In this document: piece by piece, positions 1-9,606 of the stretch
Layout of the letters: each line of letters opens with the position of its first letter
Numbering within the stretch: the first letter of the stretch is position 1
NCBI RefSeq assembly: GCF_000304475.1
Contig: NC_018947.1
Coordinates: 572,453-636,452 of the forward strand
Direction: 5' to 3'
Origin: Kazachstania africana CBS 2517
Taxonomy: Eukaryota; Ascomycota; Saccharomycetes; Saccharomycetales; Saccharomycetaceae
DNA length: 64,000 nucleotides
Notes under the pieces: generated by a model
The model's input: the letters and a program-made list of their open reading frames with translations, nothing else
Told to the model about the DNA's origin: nothing
Database searches by the model: none
Program-made: the position numbers and the translations under genes

Positions 1-236
1 GAGTCATCATACAAATTCGATATGACCTCCGCAATGGAAACCTGAGCGGAAGTCATAGCTCTCAAGGAGTCCAAATAGCCTTTTGCTTCCTTCTGCAAAG
101 ATTCTCCTGCTGTTTCTAGGGTTTTAAACCTACGTTCTTCCATATCATACTCCCTGTCCGTTACTTTATCAACATTTTTAATAATCACACTGTTACCAGC
201 TCTGCTTACAGCTTTTTTAAAACCACCCCAACTCAT
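1..236 (-). CDS. RVS161: Rvs161-like BAR-domain protein (amphiphysin), 5' part only
   Basis: Rvs161 heterodimerises with Rvs167; the N-BAR dimer tubulates membrane and drives scission at endocytic actin patches. The first 78 codons are present, from an ATG at 236, and the gene then leaves the window. The start MSWGGFKKAV and the stretches NVDKVTDREYDMEER, EAKGYLDSLRAM and IAEVISNLYDDS match recalled S. cerevisiae Rvs161 almost without gaps. This covers helix 0 and the first BAR helix. In S. cerevisiae RVS161 (YCR009C) sits next to ADY2 (YCR010C), and the same neighbour is found here, which supports orthology. The missing C-terminal part lies to the left of the window. Confidence 0.95.
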   Translation of the reverse strand, partial: MSWGGFKKAVSRAGNSVIIKNVDKVTDREYDMEERRFKTLETAGESLQKEAKGYLDSLRAMTSAQVSIAEVISNLYDD

Positions 237-631
237 TTCAATACTTTGTACCAGGTAAAATTTTTAATATCCAAATAGTCTGAGTACTTGACAAATTCCC
301 AATATCTACCACTCGGTAACTTCAATAGACAATCTCATCTTCTTAAATAGCTTTTATCTCAGATGGTCCGAATTTCCCTTATTTTAATTCACATTGAATC
401 GGAAAATCTACATTTCAGGAGCGTCTGTGACTTTTCAGGAAAAGCTGAGAAACGTCCGCACAATGTTTTGTTCGAACATTCCTGAAATTGTATGGAGGCG
501 CAGAAATCTCGCAAAGAGAAAAGTATCACAAGCGATGCTCTCCAGTGACAGACCTTCTTGAAACAAACTTATAACAAGCCTGAAGAGTAATCAATTACAG
601 TCCGACTACAACCTTCAAACAGCAGTATTCT
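237..631. promoter_or_regulatory. RVS161 promoter / ADY2-copy-A 3' region, with a heat-shock-element-like site
   Basis: No gene is seen here. The stretch holds the upstream region of RVS161 and the 3' flank of the first transporter gene. Positions 474-486 read GAAcaTTCctGAA, a three-unit inverted GAA/TTC array of the type bound by Hsf1, about 240 bases upstream of the RVS161 ATG. One isolated array is modest evidence, so the site is only a candidate. Confidence 0.35.
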
Positions 632-1558
632 TCACAATTTAGAATACCGTCTTTGAGTTATATACTGTTTTATATAGTACTGTGACCAAGGGACACGATT
701 CTTGATCATTTCATCGAAATCGTGCCTATTTTTTCGTTTATAGACCATGTTAAGAACTGGTATCTGGAAAGAACGTGGTCGTAAATCCGAATTCTCTTTA
801 TTCGCGAGACCTGTAACATCATTATACCATGCGATAAATGCCACTATGGTAGCTAGAACATGGCCAGCCTTGATGATACTTTTATTGCCGGCAAAATTAC
901 CTATTGATAGCAGTAAAAATGTTGTCGCCAGCAAGAAAAATAGTGCAAAAAACATGATCATCGATTTCATGGTGAATACACTTAAACCATATGTGAATAT
1001 GCACCATCCCAAAAGATAAAATCCCAGTGCTTTTTGTAATTCCCTTTCTTCATTTTCGTAGGCATCTAGTATTCTAAACCATGGTATGTGAATGGCCCCA
1101 AAACTCAACCAGAATCCACCGTATGAACATAATGCCGTGGCACCGAATATATTTTCAACAGCAATTTCCCAAATACCGGCAATTAATTGTACTATTCCGC
1201 CATAAAACAGAGCTGCACCAACAACTACGTTTGGAATATGGATCCCTTGAGCTCTTGTATTATAGATGGATAAAACAAATGTGGTTAATGCAAAACCAGA
1301 AAGTCCCAGCGGTGATGGGTTAGCGAACTTGTGTACCGGTGGCGGAGGAAGCCCAGGCCTTAAGGTACCTTCAAAGGCATCAATCAATTCACATTTAGAA
1401 CATTTTTTATGTCCGATATAGACGAAGTCGGCCTCTTCTTCGATGGATCCTATTTTAGATGGCTGAATAAAAGTCCCACTGATGCTTTGGTGAACAAATA
1501 TATTATCTGAGCTTCGCAAAGTTGAAGTCGAGACATCATCCTTTTGATTCGTAGACAT
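632..1558 (-). CDS. ADY2: Acetate/ammonium transporter, GPR1/FUN34/YaaH family, diverged tandem copy A
   Basis: A 308-residue plasma-membrane transporter of the acetate uptake/ammonium export (Ato) family. A hydrophilic N-terminus of about 85 residues precedes six hydrophobic segments. The family signature just before TM1 reads NPSPLGLSGF; family members normally have NPA or NPV, so the Ser is unusual. Other hallmarks are present: GIVQLIAGIWE, SYGGFWLSFGAI and a YNDVTG motif at the end of TM6. The C-terminal tail is about 30 residues longer than in copy B and basic. Copy B, 820 bases upstream on the same strand, is much closer to S. cerevisiae Ady2, so this is probably a tandem duplicate that has changed its regulation or substrate. 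The ATG at 1558 is the only sensible start. Confidence 0.85.
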   Translation of the reverse strand: MSTNQKDDVSTSTLRSSDNIFVHQSISGTFIQPSKIGSIEEEADFVYIGHKKCSKCELIDAFEGTLRPGLPPPPVHKFANPSPLGLSGFALTTFVLSIYNTRAQGIHIPNVVVGAALFYGGIVQLIAGIWEIAVENIFGATALCSYGGFWLSFGAIHIPWFRILDAYENEERELQKALGFYLLGWCIFTYGLSVFTMKSMIMFFALFFLLATTFLLLSIGNFAGNKSIIKAGHVLATIVAFIAWYNDVTGLANKENSDLRPRSFQIPVLNMVYKRKNRHDFDEMIKNRVPWSQYYIKQYITQRRYSKL

Positions 1559-2378
1559 TTCTTATTGTAAAAATGTTACGTGGTTCTGAAATCTTGAAAC
1601 TACAAAGCTGATCCAAGGAACTAAAAGTAAGTAGTTCTCTACCTTATAACTTCTTATACGACTCTCCCAAAGTTTGTACCGTCTTCTTTAGCTACACAAT
1701 TGCCTGACATCAATGATAACGCAGCATTTACTTTTGTTTAGAAAGGGGGGAGGAGTGAAATTTTTATTGTGTCCAGTAAAAAAAGGTGTCGAGTAGTATT
1801 GGAAGATTATCTATTGAGGAATGTTCATCGCCTCGAAAGTAAATCAAAAAAGCAAAACAAAACAAGCCAAACCTCCAAACTTTAATTTCGATAAATTCCT
1901 AAATATTTGTGCTATCATTGTGCTTGGTTTGGAACTATCCTTTACTAAGACTTGATGCTCAGTTAACTAACAGAACCTATAGTCGAACGTTTCTACGTCG
2001 AGTTATTGGATGGTGATCGGCAACATGATAGAGCCGCTCGGACTTTTTTCACCAACGACAACTTCAGAGAAAAAGCTTGTAACACTAACTTACTAAGAAG
2101 TTACCGATCTATCAAGTTTTCCACTTACCTAACCGGCTTTTGACATCCGTCACATCTCCTTTCAGAAAAGATTTCTATACACAATGTCAGTAGTATAGAT
2201 GAGCAAAAAACGTAATGTGGGAGAGCTTTCATGTGCCGCAATATTCAAATAGATAAATACTTAAAATGAACATCTTAGAAAGTAAATGGCTTTTTGTATA
2301 CCTTTAAGTAAAGACTATAAAGAGTATATAAAGAAGTGCTTGAAATCCTACCGGTGAAAAGCCTTCTTTTTTCGCATT
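1559..2378. other. Intergenic: promoter of transporter copy A and 3' flank of copy B
   Basis: 820 bases with no credible gene. The only open frames are short and lack family features. It must contain the copy A promoter. I see several poly(A)/poly(T) tracts, for example around 1780 and 1850, but no site I would name with confidence. Confidence 0.5.
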
Positions 2379-3266
2379 TCAAAGTTCTCCAATAATTCTA
2401 TTATTAGTGGGTAACTGTATTGGATGTGCAATAATGTAGGAATTTTGTCTCGTGGCAATACCGGACCATGCATTATACCACGCTGTAAACGCGTCAAGTG
2501 TCCCCACTACACCACCTGCGACTTGAACGTGATGATTCCCTGTGAAATTCGCAATTGCCAAGAGGAGAAACGTTATGGCAGTTAAAAAGAATAGTGCAAA
2601 AAACATCAAAGTAGCTTTTAAAGTACACAGACACAGTCCAAAGGTAAAAATGGTCCAGCCAAGCAGATATATACCCAGTGCATTTCCTAGATCAGATTCC
2701 TTTTCCTTATATGCATCCAGTATACCGAACCATGGTATATAAATTGCACCAAAGCTTAACCAAAATCCTCCGTACGAACATAACGCGGTACCACCGAATG
2801 TATTCTCCAATGCAATTTCCCAGATACCTGCAATAAGTTGAACAAGTCCACCATAGAACATGGCAAGCCCGACTACAACATTTGGAATATCGATACCTTG
2901 GGCGCCCGCATTACACAACGATAGCACAAATGTAGTCAAAGCAAACGCAGATAATCCCAATGGTACAGGGTTAGCAAATTTGTGACGAGGCTCAGGTGCT
3001 AGACCTGGTTCCAAGGTACCGCCGAATGCTCGACGTAGATCATCTGCTAAAAATTTTTGGCGCCCGATATAGATATATTCATTGTTAGTGCCAGAAGTGT
3101 AAATCCTGCCAGGTGGTTCAGTACTTTCTTGAATATTAAACTTATTTGAAGCATTTTCTACATTGTTGTCGGATTCATTGGAAGATAGGCAATGTGGGAG
3201 AGTATATTTATAGTCCTTATCCTGACTCAAATCAGTTAAGGCGATATTAGCTTCAAGATCGGTCAT
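2379..3266 (-). CDS. ADY2: Acetate/ammonium transporter Ady2/Ato1
   Basis: A 295-residue member of the GPR1/FUN34/YaaH family that moves acetate (and probably ammonium) across the plasma membrane during growth on non-fermentable carbon. The segment NEYIYIGRQKF before the membrane domain and the signature NPVPLGLSAF match recalled S. cerevisiae Ady2 closely, as do GGLVQLIAGIWEIALENTFG and SYGGFWLSFGAIYIPWFG. Six hydrophobic helices follow, ending in AWYNAWSG. The acidic N-terminus (about 75 residues) and short C-terminus are typical. The ATG at 3266 gives the family length. Its position between RVS161 and PGK1 equals YCR010C. Expression by Cat8/Adr1-type regulators is known for S. cerevisiae; I did not find a clear site here. 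Confidence 0.93.
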   Translation of the reverse strand: MTDLEANIALTDLSQDKDYKYTLPHCLSSNESDNNVENASNKFNIQESTEPPGRIYTSGTNNEYIYIGRQKFLADDLRRAFGGTLEPGLAPEPRHKFANPVPLGLSAFALTTFVLSLCNAGAQGIDIPNVVVGLAMFYGGLVQLIAGIWEIALENTFGGTALCSYGGFWLSFGAIYIPWFGILDAYKEKESDLGNALGIYLLGWTIFTFGLCLCTLKATLMFFALFFLTAITFLLLAIANFTGNHHVQVAGGVVGTLDAFTAWYNAWSGIATRQNSYIIAHPIQLPTNNRIIGEL

Positions 3267-4632
3267 TTTTTCAAAGCCAATTTGGATTCCTTATTGCTCA
3301 CGTCTATATCATACAAGAACTGTCATAGACTGCTATATATACACACTAGGCTCCTTTGAACCGAATACGATCCTGTATTTAATTAGATAACTGATGTCAA
3401 TCTAAAAGGGACTTGAATGGTGCGAACAGCCCCATGATCTAGCCATTATATCTGAACGAGATCAAATAAATAACCCTTTTGATGATAGGTTAATCACATT
3501 CGGGGAATACATTTTCTCCCAGATAATATCCTCGATCTTCGTTAATTGGGAAAGGTGGGTCCATTCCTTTTTTGTTCACCACTTCGATCCTCAGATTTCC
3601 ATTGTCTACGAAGGTGCAGGTACTTGTGACAAGACAAAAGAAATGTTTACTGAGGGGTGGTTGAAGGTCATCAACTGTATTCTTTTTTCTCCTTTTGATC
3701 TCTCAACAACAGTTTATATATCATCATCAACCGTGCCCGACGGAACAGAGATATCTCGGACTTTTGGCAGAATTCATGGTATGTCTTCTCTTTGAAATGG
3801 AATAGAGGGACAGCGAAATCGCAACAAACGATATTCTGACAATACATACTGCTAGCTTGTGAAGTGAACTTCACAAATGGTGTTTGGCAACCTCTAATAG
3901 TCACGGACTTCGCAAAAATAATCTATTCCTTAACCTAGCCGCAACTTTGCAACTTTGGAACCTGGAAAAATGAACGTTAAAAAAATTAAGACGTAACAGG
4001 CTTCGAATGACCACTGCTTAGACGTACACTTCTCTCACCATGATACTCTAATTCATTCTGCAAAATTCTTCGTAAGCATTCCAATGGCTTTCTGCACTCT
4101 TGCATTCTATCTTGTTGCAGCAGCAGCCCCCACACACCGTCGGCGTCCTGAGCTTCCTGTTCCAAAAAAATTTCGCGCGTGGGAATATGAGCTGCAATAA
4201 ACTGCAGCTTAAGAAGAAGCTCGGTTCATAAATCTCATTTGCCGGACTCCCTTCATGGAACGGATCTCTTTTCTGCTGACATTGAAACGAGCATTCCGAA
4301 TTGCCAAATTGTGATCACCAGCTTTTGAATTTGTCAAGCAAGACTGAAGCAACCACATCATTTCACGCAATTTCTACGCTAAACTCCTATGATATCAGTG
4401 TGTAAATTGTAATCATCCTATTCGAACCCAATGGCGTTGAAACCTCTCAAGTGCAGGAAAATAAGGATACTTTTCTTGTTATTGAAACATGTTATCTTTT
4501 CAACTTGAAATTTCATATAAATAAGTGAGCAATCTATCTAATTGTTAAAGGTCCCAATTTTTAGCGTTGATTTTAAATTTTATTTCTAAATTTGTCTTCT
4601 TTAGTAAGCCAAGAGCATTTATTTCTAATACA
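3267..4632. promoter_or_regulatory. Intergenic: divergent ADY2 / PGK1 promoters; no ADP1 gene
   Basis: 1.37 kb with no credible gene. In S. cerevisiae the ABC transporter ADP1 lies in this interval; no trace is visible. The PGK1 side carries a TATA element at 4516-4523 (TATAAATA), about 110 bases before the ATG. A CTTCC box of the kind bound by Gcr1 is at 4153-4157 in a GC-richer patch (about 4125-4165), where a glycolytic upstream activating sequence would be expected. I could not find a full Rap1 consensus. TATA is seen; the UAS role is inferred. Confidence 0.5.
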
Positions 4633-5883
4633 ATGTCTTTATCTTCTAAGTTAAGTGTCAAAGATTTACAATTACAAGACAAGGGTGTCTTTATCAGAGT
4701 TGATTTCAACGTTCCATTGGATGGTAAGACCGTCACTTCCAACCAAAGAATCGTTGCTGCTTTACCAACCATCAACTACGTCTTAGACCACAAGCCAAAA
4801 TACGTCGTCTTAGCTTCTCATTTAGGTAGACCAAATGGTGAAAGAAACGACAAATACTCTTTAGCTCCAGTCGCTAAGGAATTAGAAGCCTTATTAGGTA
4901 AGCCAGTCACTTTCTTAAACGATTGTGTCGGTCAAGAAGTTGAAGCTGCTGTCAAGGCTGCTGCTCCAGGTTCTGTTATCTTATTAGAAAACTTAAGATA
5001 CCACATTGAAGAAGAAGGTTCCAGAAAGGTTGATGGCCAAAAGGTCAAGGCTTCAAAGGAAGATGTCGCCAAATTTAGACATCAATTGTCCTCTTTAGCC
5101 GATGTCTACATTAATGACGCTTTCGGTACTGCTCACAGAGCTCACTCTTCTATGGTCGGTTTCGATTTACCACAAAGAGCTGCCGGTTTCTTAATGCAAA
5201 AGGAATTAGAATACTTCGGTAAGGCTTTAGAAAACCCAACCAGACCATTCTTAGCCATCTTAGGTGGTGCTAAGGTTGCTGACAAGATTCAATTGATTGA
5301 CAACTTATTAGACAAGGTCAATGCTATCATCATTGGTGGTGGTATGGCTTTCACTTTCAAGAAGGTCTTAGAAAACACTGAAATCGGTGACTCTATCTTC
5401 GACAAGGCTGGTGCCGAAATTGTTCCAAAATTAGTCGAAAAGGCTAAGAAGAACAACGTCGAAATTGTCTTACCGGTCGATTTTGTAATTGCTGACGCTT
5501 TCTCTGCTGATGCTAACACCAAGTTTGTTACCGACAAAGAAGGTATCCCAGCTGGCTGGCAAGGTTTAGATTGTGGTCCAGAATCTAGAAAGTTATTCGC
5601 TGCCACAATCGCCAAGGCTAAGACTATTGTCTGGAACGGTCCACCAGGTGTTTTCGAATTCGAAAAGTTCGCTGAAGGTACCAAGACTATGTTAGATGAC
5701 GTTGTCAAGGCTTCCACCGCCGGTGCCACTACTATCATTGGTGGTGGTGACACTGCTACTGTCGCTAAGAAGTACGGTGTTGTCGAAAAGATTTCCCATG
5801 TCTCTACTGGTGGTGGTGCTTCCTTAGAATTATTAGAAGGTAAGGAATTACCGGGTGTTGCTTTCTTATCCCAGAAGCAATAA
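4633..5883 (+). CDS. PGK1: 3-phosphoglycerate kinase
   Basis: Cytosolic glycolytic enzyme that transfers phosphate from 1,3-bisphosphoglycerate to ADP. From the ATG at 4633 the protein is 416 residues, exactly the S. cerevisiae length; the frame extends further upstream but without homology. Substrate-binding motifs are intact: [34 protein letters not shown], the nucleotide-binding GGGDTA and the C-terminal [19 protein letters not shown]. Codon use is strongly biased as expected for an abundant protein, but leucine is nearly always TTA (about 35 TTA, 3 TTG, no CTN by eye), whereas S. cerevisiae prefers TTG. It is flanked by ADY2 and CTO1 as on S. cerevisiae chromosome III, with POL4 missing. 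Confidence 0.99.
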   Translation: MSLSSKLSVKDLQLQDKGVFIRVDFNVPLDGKTVTSNQRIVAALPTINYVLDHKPKYVVLASHLGRPNGERNDKYSLAPVAKELEALLGKPVTFLNDCVGQEVEAAVKAAAPGSVILLENLRYHIEEEGSRKVDGQKVKASKEDVAKFRHQLSSLADVYINDAFGTAHRAHSSMVGFDLPQRAAGFLMQKELEYFGKALENPTRPFLAILGGAKVADKIQLIDNLLDKVNAIIIGGGMAFTFKKVLENTEIGDSIFDKAGAEIVPKLVEKAKKNNVEIVLPVDFVIADAFSADANTKFVTDKEGIPAGWQGLDCGPESRKLFAATIAKAKTIVWNGPPGVFEFEKFAEGTKTMLDDVVKASTAGATTIIGGGDTATVAKKYGVVEKISHVSTGGGASLELLEGKELPGVAFLSQKQ

Positions 5884-5999
5884 ACGCACTTATAGAAATG
5901 ATATAATATATATTTGACATATATAATTTCTCTATTATTATGCCTTTAATGAAAAATATAATTGACAGTATTTAAAAGAAACGTCTTATTATTCTATAG

Positions 6000-6935
6000 T
6001 TATGTAATGATGTTTTCGTCTGTCAAAATTCTGTCAAAACTTTCCCACGACTTGATTAAGTAAAGAGCATTGTTTCCCTCTTTGATGTCGAACTTCAAAT
6101 AATGCACTCGATCATTCTGACAGAATTCATTAATTTCATCGATTGGAAGCCCCAAGATTTTCAATGTAATCTCATCAAATCTAGCTCTCTTATGTTTCGG
6201 ATCTAGTAACAAGACCCCATTTACTCTAGGATGCAAGATACAAAGTAGATCTGTCTCACTATCACCGATATACCAATACTTCGTACCTTCCTCTTTCAGT
6301 TTTAAATCTGCTAAAAGATCCTCTAGTACAGTTACTTTGTCAGATCCTGTTAGTAGTTTATTGGAAAATTCTCCTGTATACTTCTCGCCTTCAACTAAGA
6401 GATTATTACAGAAGATGTGTTGCTCGCTCAGTAATCTTTCTTTCAATATCTCAGAAATAAATTCGGTTGACCAATTAACGGAAACAACGTAAAAGTCTTC
6501 TTTCTTTATTTTCAACTTTGCCAAAGTTGTGAAGTCTTTTCTCAGTAACAATGGTTCATCGATTAGTTTAGATGTTGCATAATCTTTCATTTGAGCCACA
6601 GTAATGTCTTTGAAAACAGAATACCTAGAAATCTCCTCGATGCTATTTAATTCTATCAACGCATTAAATGATTGGAAGGCAAATTCACTGTCCAGCAGTT
6701 TTCTGTAGTTTTGCGTTGAAAGTTTGAAAGAAGGTTCAATCTTGATTAACGGTAACTTTCTCTTATGCAGATTTGCATCGTACAGGTTATCAAAACCTTC
6801 CATGTAATTTTGAACAAAGTGAGACCATTTTGGCTTAAAATTGGATTTTAACAAATAAGGTAGCTCTGCTATTATTTCGATAGTATCCCTACTTGTAATT
6901 GTTTCATCAAAATCAGAAATAAATATGTTCCTCAT
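6000..6935 (-). CDS. CTO1: HAD-family phosphatase-like protein, Cto1/YCR015C
   Basis: 311 residues with a haloacid dehalogenase fold. Motif I is at the very start (MRNIFISDFDETIT, the DxDxT nucleophile) and motif IV is GDSETD near residue 225. The cap region lies between them. S. cerevisiae YCR015C (CTO1) is about 317 residues, is linked to cold tolerance and has no firmly established substrate. The gene converges on PGK1 with about 116 bases between the stop codons and diverges from the YCR016W-type gene, the same arrangement as on S. cerevisiae chromosome III. The substrate cannot be inferred from the sequence. Confidence 0.88.
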   Translation of the reverse strand: MRNIFISDFDETITSRDTIEIIAELPYLLKSNFKPKWSHFVQNYMEGFDNLYDANLHKRKLPLIKIEPSFKLSTQNYRKLLDSEFAFQSFNALIELNSIEEISRYSVFKDITVAQMKDYATSKLIDEPLLLRKDFTTLAKLKIKKEDFYVVSVNWSTEFISEILKERLLSEQHIFCNNLLVEGEKYTGEFSNKLLTGSDKVTVLEDLLADLKLKEEGTKYWYIGDSETDLLCILHPRVNGVLLLDPKHKRARFDEITLKILGLPIDEINEFCQNDRVHYLKFDIKEGNNALYLIKSWESFDRILTDENIIT

Positions 6936-7245
6936 ATAAAATAATACTTCAGCCTTCCTTTCTTTTCGCCGGCACGTTTCTGATGACCTTCTTTTACTCT
7001 TAAGTTTCCAGAGTCTTCAATTACTTTCCGCGGGAATTGCTTCTAGCTCTCGAGGTATTTCCAACTGTGCGGTATTTGTCTGTGCAGCTTCGTCTTACTT
7101 GCTTGATTCTATGACGATTGCAGAGTGAGATTATTCTGGACATATTTCCGTCATTTTGTAAAACTTTACGAATTGTCGATTGTAAAATATGATTATTAGT
7201 TTTCAGTTACAAAGGGCATCGGTCTTGGAATAAAATTTCAAAAAA

Positions 7246-7268
7246 AAAAATTTACAGAAGTCGATGAG
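7246..7268 (+). promoter_or_regulatory. RRPE + PAC ribosome-biogenesis promoter pair
   Basis: AAAAATTT (7246-7253) is followed 8 bases later by CGATGAG (7262-7268), about 80-100 bases before the YCR016W-type start. These are the two hallmark motifs of the yeast ribosome-biogenesis regulon: RRPE, bound by Stb3, and PAC, bound by Dot6/Tod6. Their close spacing and position fit the expected nucleolar role of the downstream gene. The rest of the 410-base divergent interval with CTO1 (6936-7345) shows nothing else I can name. Confidence 0.6.
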
Positions 7269-7345
7269 CTCGAATATCTAATAGAAACATCAAAAAGCCC
7301 ACTGCTTAGAATCTTTAAGACCCTACAAATATATAGCTAGATACA

Positions 7346-8202
7346 ATGTCAGAAGGACACATCCCGGCATGGAAAAGAATTGCTATAAAAAAGACATCCG
7401 CAGAAAATAATGGCGACGATTTTATTTCAGAAGATCCATTAAATGTTACCACCCATTTGTCTACGGGTTACCTTACAAAGAAAGAGAAAAAACGTATAAT
7501 ACAGGGTGATAGTGCAAAGGTTGCTACTAGTAAGAAAGTTTCTAAGCCTGGAAAGAAAGAGAAAAAGAGGGACAAATTACCAAAGGAAGAAAGACTTTTG
7601 AAGAAAAATCTGGTTTTGAAAGACCAACTTCGTTATTTGATTGATTTCTACAAGAAAAAAATCTCTGCAGAATTACCTGAAGAAATAATTGCATTAGAAA
7701 ATGTGAAGGCAAACATTGTGGATGGTACTGCGACCGCTTCAAATGAACCCAAGGATGAAAATGCTGTCGTCGAATTATGGAAATTCTCAAAACAAAAGCA
7801 AAATTGGCTGATCAAACATTTTTTCAATATTGAAGAAATTCCAAGTGAATACAATGAGATGTTAGTATCATATTTCAAGGACCTACAAGGCAGATCCAGA
7901 ACAGACCTTTTAGAAAAATGTTTAGCGCAACTAAAAGCTTGGAATGCGTATGCAGAAGAACAGGAACAAAAAATCAAGTCAATTGTGGAAGATAGCGATA
8001 AGGAGAAGGAACCAGAGGTTGAAAACGAAAAAAAATTAAAGGTGGTGATGAAGATGCTGAAAAACCTTCAGAGGAAAATAAAGAATTAGAAATGCCAAAT
8101 AAAGATATCGTATCAAGGTGCCATAAACTAGTCACGTTATGGTCGAAAGATGATAAAACTGCCATTGAGACGTCCCTTCTTAGCTTAAGAAATTTCTTCT
8201 GA
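7346..8202 (+). CDS. WKF-domain nucleolar protein (YCR016W type), with an apparent -1 frameshift
   Basis: Orthologue of S. cerevisiae YCR016W, a nucleolar protein of unknown biochemical role. The lysine-rich N-terminus (MSEGHIPAWKRIAIK) is followed by the domain-naming motif LWKFSKQKQNWLIKHFF near residues 147-163 and a highly charged C-terminal part. Read literally, the frame from 7346 closes at 8089 (247 residues). A clearly coding +1 frame then continues (GDEDAEKPSEENKELEMPN, then VSRCHKLVTLWSKDD) to a stop at 8200-8202. One extra A in the eight-A run at 8028-8035 would join them into about 285 residues, close to the recalled 290 of YCR016W. So the gene is probably intact and the base lost in sequencing, or recently truncated. 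PAC and RRPE sites lie upstream. Confidence 0.85.
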
Positions 8203-8496
8203 AGCATCATTTTACCATCATGTCCAAAATTACATGAATATCTATATAAACAAATCAAAATATTTTTTCACTTGTATAATATAAAAACAGCTAGAATACG
8301 TTAAGTCACATTCATTGAACCGATAGTGGTAAATGGCGTCATATCGATTAAATACTATGGATATTATTTTGATATATCGAGCTTGATGTAGCCTTTCGCC
8401 GTACTGAAAATATGGAAAATAAGTCGAAAAAAATCATCATCTTTAGAAGTAATCTACACATTAGAAAGATCAGATACTCGAAGAAAAGTAAAGGGA

Positions 8497-9183
8497 ATGG
8501 CAATCGAACAATCTCTAAACTATTTTATAGACCATTTCGATGATTTGACCAAAATTCCTCCAGAGTTTACTGCGACAATCATCCCATATCTCAGAAACAT
8601 TGAGGCAAGTAAAAACCAGACTAAAGAAATCCTAAGGAAATGCAAAAGCATTTTCGACAGGTGGGAATCTAGTGATGCAGACATATCGACATTGCTCCTG
8701 ACTAGATGTTTGGAGATATGGTCTTGCATAAAAGGTGAAGAGTATTTTTTGGAAAACGAACCTCTCACAAATTTGATTATTGAAGAGGTAGATGCTGGAA
8801 ATTATACACAGAAATTCAGGACTAAATACAGTGACAGTGGATCAGCCCTTGATAATCTCATTTTAGAAGAGGTTGAGGTAAGGGACTTTTTGTAGAGTCC
8901 TAGCCAATGATATTCAAGGAAAATTTTGTCTTATAGCTTTTAGATTGTAAAAGACAACCTGGACTCCTTCCAAAACATCCACAAATACGTAAAAAATGGT
9001 GAAGTTTCTCAGATAAGACGTTTGATGAAGTATGAGTTCTCAAATGTCCAGACTAAATTTCTGAGGTGCAATTTTTCCAAAAAAGTATCCAACGGAATAT
9101 GCTATAAGGGAGATAAGATGAGTGCGCTACCGTGTGACTGTATGTTACAAGTTACTTACTTGGGAAGGCCATTTACTTCCTGA
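8497..9183 (+). CDS. Unidentified protein, possible tandem relative of the WKF-domain gene; candidate intron 8878-8943
   Basis: Not firmly recognised. The first open part (8497-8895) begins MAIEQSLNYFIDHFDDL. Its residues 8-55 align almost without gaps to the segment after the WKF motif in the neighbour (LIKHFFNIEEIPSEY against FIDHFDDLTKIPPEF, then KC and W conserved), so it may be a diverged tandem copy of that domain. A second open stretch of 79 codons in the same phase runs from 8944 to a stop at 9183 (VKDNLDSFQNIHKYVKNG and onward). Removing 8878-8943 (GTAAGG...TTTTAG, 66 bases) joins the two in frame into about 206 residues, but no TACTAAC-like branch site is visible. Alternatives are a short single-exon protein of 132 residues or a decaying gene. 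A weak resemblance to ING-family N-termini was also considered. Confidence 0.4.
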
Positions 9184-9532
9184 TCTTACTTCTCTAAAGT
9201 GCTGCAGAATGGCTGCTTATCTTTTTCCGATTTAAGATAATGAGTCTGCGAATAATGGTGAGAGTATTTCTTGTTAGATTGGTTAATATGCAAGTATGCA
9301 ATCAGATTAATAGCTCAGTATAAATTAAAAATTATCAGAGGAACAATTTTTGATTATATACGTAAATAGTACACTATAAAACAATGAAGACGCGATGTTA
9401 AAATTGTTTCGCAAACAACAACATTTAGCTGACGCAATGAGAAGATCTACTAAAAATAATAGAGCTACGTACAGTGTTGATAAGAGCAAATTATCAGCAA
9501 TATGTTGGGTAGTAAAAGTTGCAAAAAATGAA
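9184..9532. other. Intergenic between the WKF-related gene and tRNA-Asn
   Basis: 349 AT-rich bases with no gene, repeat or named site that I can support. The tRNA-Asn terminator is at its right edge: read on the minus strand a T6 run follows the tRNA 3' end. Confidence 0.4.
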
Positions 9533-9606
9533 CGACCCCAGTGAGGATTGAACTCACGATCTTGCGATTAACAGTCGCACGCCTTAACCAGCTTGGCCAT
9601 GGAGTC
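9533..9606 (-). tRNA. tN(GUU): tRNA-Asn (anticodon GTT)
   Basis: On the minus strand the 74 bases fold as a cloverleaf. The acceptor GACTCCA pairs with TGGGGTC (one G-T pair) and is followed by discriminator G. The D arm contains TGGTTAAGGCG, the anticodon loop CTGTTAATC carries GTT, and the T arm contains GTTCAATCC. It differs from recalled S. cerevisiae tRNA-Asn at only a couple of positions. No intron. A poly(T) Pol III terminator follows within about ten bases. Confidence 0.98.

Noticed and set aside
3671..3904. 77-codon open frame between ADY2 and PGK1
   Set aside because: Cys/Lys-rich composition with no domain, no neighbour logic and no match to ADP1, the gene expected here.
5289..5753. 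154-codon open frame antisense to PGK1
   Set aside because: A product of the strong codon bias of PGK1, which removes stops on the opposite strand. No independent evidence.
6936..7200. Possible H/ACA snoRNA (snR33 is in this interval in S. cerevisiae)
   Set aside because: One short hairpin with an internal loop can be drawn, but the distance to the nearest ACA is too long and I found no convincing H box or second hairpin.
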